A stretch of DNA of 8,386 nt from W11650 sp963545585 (GTDB taxonomy: Bacteria; Bacillota; Clostridia; Lachnospirales; Vallitaleaceae), in assembly GCA_963545585.1 (NCBI GenBank), contig CAUUKX010000086.1, positions 1 through 8,386 of the forward strand, written 5' to 3'. The first letter of the stretch is position 1, and each line of letters starts with the position of its first letter. A model generated the notes under the pieces. That model was not told where the DNA came from. It saw nothing but the letters and a program-made list of their open reading frames with translations, and did no database searches. Positions 6,773 to 8,386 of this stretch are shown here, one piece after another. Position numbers and translations under genes: made by a program.

Positions 6773-6835
6773 AACCGTCTTTTTCGGCTGGCCACGCACC
6801 GAACCGAAACACGCCGGGTTTGACAAGGAAACATC
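6773..6835 (-). repeat. Diverged probable copy of the dispersed repeat
   Basis: The segment shares AACCGTCTTTTT exactly (6773-6784) with 3757-3768, at the corresponding place in the repeat. Its other end, TTTGACAAGGAAAC (6819-6832), closely matches TTCGACAGGGAAAC (3952-3965). In the same relative frame both read alike on the minus strand: VSLSNPACF here, VSLSKGAAF at 3968-3942, and KKTV at the far end as in the other copies. The hairpin between is no longer well paired. It lies in the yjjI leader, downstream of the terminator. This copy is much less certain than the other two. Confidence 0.45.
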
Positions 6836-6844
6836 ATGCTGCAT

Positions 6845-6871
6845 AAAAAACTTTCCCCTTGCGGAGAAAGT
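6845..6871 (-). terminator. Intrinsic terminator with a GCAA tetraloop
   Basis: The minus-strand RNA folds as ACUUUCUCC, loop GCAA, GGGGAAAGU: nine pairs, one of them U-G, closed by a stable GNRA loop. Five further U residues follow directly. It lies about 200 nt past the stop of the DUF2971 gene and about 190 nt before yjjI, so it may end the upstream transcript. Because a promoter-like sequence lies just ahead of it, it may also attenuate yjjI or end a short RNA. Confidence 0.8.
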
Positions 6872-6999
6872 CAAATTTTTGTTAGTCTTATTTTTTAATC
6901 CCTAAAAACTACTTGATCCGCCCTACCCCAAGCCTATTATAACTTTTTTTCCGGCAATCCGCAATCTATTTTTATGGTTACACGTGCGGCAAGGGGAAA
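6852..6999 (-). repeat. Inverted repeat able to pair with the terminator
   Basis: TTTCCCCTTGC at 6852-6862 is the perfect reverse complement of GCAAGGGGAAA at 6989-6999. In a transcript reading through from the DUF2971 gene, the upstream copy (UUUCCCCUUGC) could pair over 11 bases with the loop and 3' arm of the terminator and prevent its folding. A transcript begun at the internal promoter would lack that upstream copy and would terminate. Alternatively these are ends of a small 150-bp element. Confidence 0.5.
6936..6964 (-). promoter_or_regulatory. Sigma-A type promoter ahead of the terminator and yjjI
   Basis: On the minus strand TTGCGG (6964-6959) is followed after exactly 17 nt by a perfect TATAAT (6941-6936). 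Only the first three bases of the -35 box match consensus, but the -10 box and spacing are ideal and the spacer has an A-run. The start would fall near 6929. The transcript meets the terminator after about 60 nt, giving either an 85-nt RNA or, on read-through, a yjjI mRNA with a leader of about 270 nt. Confidence 0.55.
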
Positions 7000-7072
7000 A
7001 GCAGAAAGACACCACTATTGCGCCTCGCTCCTGTTTCTATTTGCAGGCTTTTAACTTCACCGTCAAAAGTAA

Positions 7073-8347
7073 TCAGCGGTATTTGATTTCCGAAGACCTT
7101 ATTTTTATGCTTGTGCCGTTCTTTTGATTGCAGTATTCAATATAGGGAGCAACTTCCTCTCGCTTGGGTGCTTTCGGCCCTAAAATGACCTCGGTATATT
7201 CCAAATCTTTAGGATATTCAATATAGGTTCGCGGCAATCCCTTGCGCTCGCAGTCTAATTGTACGCTGGAGTCGCTATACGGTACTTGTTTTAACAAGCG
7301 CACTTCCTGTTCATAGCTGTAATCCGAGGACTTAAATAAATAACGGATTTCATCTAAGCAGGAGATTAAGAAAGTTTTTAGATAGTCGGGACAAATAGAT
7401 TCTAAATTTTTATCAAAATATGCTGCGATATTCCATAGGGAGTCTCGAATTAAGTTAATGTAAGGCTTAACTTCCGCCTCCAATTCCAGTGTAAATTCCT
7501 CTTTTGTCTCTTTTTCTTCTTTTTCTTCTTTTTCTCCTTTTTTCGTTTTTCCTACATAAGATACTTTATAAGCATATATTTTATATGGTTCTTCCATGCC
7601 TTCTTTTTCATCATCCGAAGATACCCCTGCATTATTTGGTGTTTTTTCAGCACTTTTTTCTCCCGAAAGAGCCCCTGAGACAACTACTTCCCCTTTTATT
7701 TTTTGTGTGGACGAACCTCTCATGATGCTAGATAATTCTTCCTCTATTTCTTCTACAAAAAAATCATCTTTAAATACCAGACTGCACCCGGTTCCACCTG
7801 CACTGTATGCCTGCCACATTGGCAAATTATCCTCGGCTTTTGTTAAACTGGAAAAATAAACACCATATTTATTTTCTGTTTCCAGCGAAAAAATGTTTTC
7901 TGCCAGCCATTTCTTTTGTTGTTCTTGTCCCGGTATTTGTCGCAAATAATCATACAAGCACTTTCCCTCTTCCGGGTCATTCATATATGCTACATTATAG
8001 CATCTTAATCGAACTGGCGTTTTTGTATTGTCGCTGGAATCTTTATTTTCTTCCTTGGGCTTAATCAATTTAGGCAAAACTTTCATACTGGTGTAATGGG
8101 ATAATTTTATTTCTTTATCTTCAAAAAATAATTCTTCCATTATTTTTCGGTAACTAAAATAAATAATCAAAAAATCTACTAATAGTTTTTTTAGTTTTTT
8201 TAGTTCTTTTGTTCCGCTATTCTTCAAAAAATAATCTAAATTTTTCCACTTTTCATTTACTAAAAGAATCTCTATTGCATTCATTTTCTCTACTTCAAAT
8301 TTTTCTTGAACCTCTTTCAAATTTAATTTTAAACTACTCTTATCCAT
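7073..8347 (-). CDS. DUF2971-type protein of unknown function
   Basis: I assign this to the DUF2971 group by pattern: LSHYTS (82-87), AYMNDPEEG (120-128), VYFSSLTKAEDNLPMWQAYS (163-182), YEQEVRLL (345-352) and VILGPKAP (387-394), in the family's usual order. An extra N-terminal Lys/Glu-rich helical part (1-78) precedes the domain. A long low-complexity segment (about 203-285), including a KEEKEEKE run, splits it. No signal peptide or clear membrane span is seen, so it is probably cytoplasmic. His84, Tyr181 and Glu348 are placed like the H-Y-E residues of ADP-ribosyltransferase folds, but that is speculation. The gene is visibly more AT-rich than its neighbours, suggesting transfer. No ribosome site precedes the ATG at 8347, and the frame has no stop for the 13 codons up to the window edge, so the true start may lie outside or at Met22. 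Confidence 0.7.
   Translation of the reverse strand: MDKSSLKLNLKEVQEKFEVEKMNAIEILLVNEKWKNLDYFLKNSGTKELKKLKKLLVDFLIIYFSYRKIMEELFFEDKEIKLSHYTSMKVLPKLIKPKEENKDSSDNTKTPVRLRCYNVAYMNDPEEGKCLYDYLRQIPGQEQQKKWLAENIFSLETENKYGVYFSSLTKAEDNLPMWQAYSAGGTGCSLVFKDDFFVEEIEEELSSIMRGSSTQKIKGEVVVSGALSGEKSAEKTPNNAGVSSDDEKEGMEEPYKIYAYKVSYVGKTKKGEKEEKEEKETKEEFTLELEAEVKPYINLIRDSLWNIAAYFDKNLESICPDYLKTFLISCLDEIRYLFKSSDYSYEQEVRLLKQVPYSDSSVQLDCERKGLPRTYIEYPKDLEYTEVILGPKAPKREEVAPYIEYCNQKNGTSIKIRSSEIKYR
7502..7537. repeat. 9-bp tandem repeat in the DUF2971 gene
   Basis: About four units of a 9-bp repeat lie here on the plus strand: two exact TTTTTCTTC units (7511-7528), a variant TTTTTCTCC (7529-7537) and a degenerate leading unit (7502-7510). 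On the coding strand they give the KEEKEEKE stretch. Nine bases equal three codons, so copy-number changes would alter linker length without shifting the frame. Confidence 0.7.
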
Positions 8348-8386
8348 TTGAAAAATTTGATCTACATATATAGTAAGAATAGTAAT

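Larger units (their letters stand above)
6657..7072 (-). other. 416-nt gene-free region upstream of yjjI
   Basis: No credible protein is encoded here; the open frames of 75-89 codons on the minus strand run through repeat sequence or out of frame into yjjI and have no ribosome site. In transcription order the region holds an 11-base segment complementary to the terminator (6999-6989), a promoter-like pair (6964-6936), an intrinsic terminator (6871-6845), a diverged repeat (6835-6773) and about 115 nt of unique leader. That leader contains a weak stem TGCGC/GCGCA. This is the likely regulatory region of the yjjI transcript. Confidence 0.5.

Noticed and set aside
6568..6874. Two minus-strand frames of 75 and 89 codons upstream of yjjI
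   Set aside because: They run through repeat and leader sequence, one overlaps yjjI out of frame, and neither has a ribosome site or a recognisable domain.
7504..8064. Plus-strand Leu/Phe-rich frames resembling membrane proteins
   Set aside because: They are the antisense of the Lys/Glu-rich DUF2971 gene; the hydrophobic look comes from the TTTCTT-rich strand.

Overview
The window looks like the chromosome of an anaerobic, moderate-GC Firmicute, probably a clostridium. The evidence is gene content (an oxygen-sensitive glycyl radical enzyme with its activase, and a Nup/BMP-family nucleoside ABC transporter), strong AAGGAGG-type ribosome binding sites and tight operon packing. Species cannot be read from the sequence alone. 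All six credible genes lie on the minus strand, so transcription runs from high to low coordinates.

Layout, in order of transcription. (1) 8347-7073: an AT-rich gene for a DUF2971-type protein of unknown function. Its frame is still open at the window edge, so its true start may lie outside. (2) 7072-6657: a gene-free stretch with a promoter-like sequence, a strong intrinsic terminator with a GCAA tetraloop, an 11-bp inverted repeat that could act as antiterminator, and a diverged copy of a dispersed repeat. (3) 6656-5106: yjjI-type glycyl radical enzyme. (4) 4935-3973: its YjjW-like radical-SAM activase, which lacks the ferredoxin domain of E. coli YjjW and carries an in-frame insert of about 76 codons. 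(5) 3973-3732: a 242-bp MITE-like element with terminal inverted repeats and four hairpins. (6) 3706-128: nupO-nupP-nupQ, the ATPase and two permeases of a nucleoside importer, translationally coupled by 11-nt and 1-nt overlaps; the usual binding lipoprotein gene is absent. (7) 75-1: an inverted copy of one end of the element, cut by the window edge.

How the genes may work together: in E. coli yjjI-yjjW sits beside the deo nucleoside-catabolism operon. Here the same pair sits just upstream of a nucleoside importer. This supports, without proving, a role for the YjjI enzyme in nucleoside or (deoxy)ribose metabolism.

The most unusual content is a family of small structured repeats. Three copies of a 7-bp hairpin differ in sequence but keep perfect pairing, two copies flank the nup operon in opposite orientation, and a second repeat-like segment appears to have inserted in frame into the activase gene.
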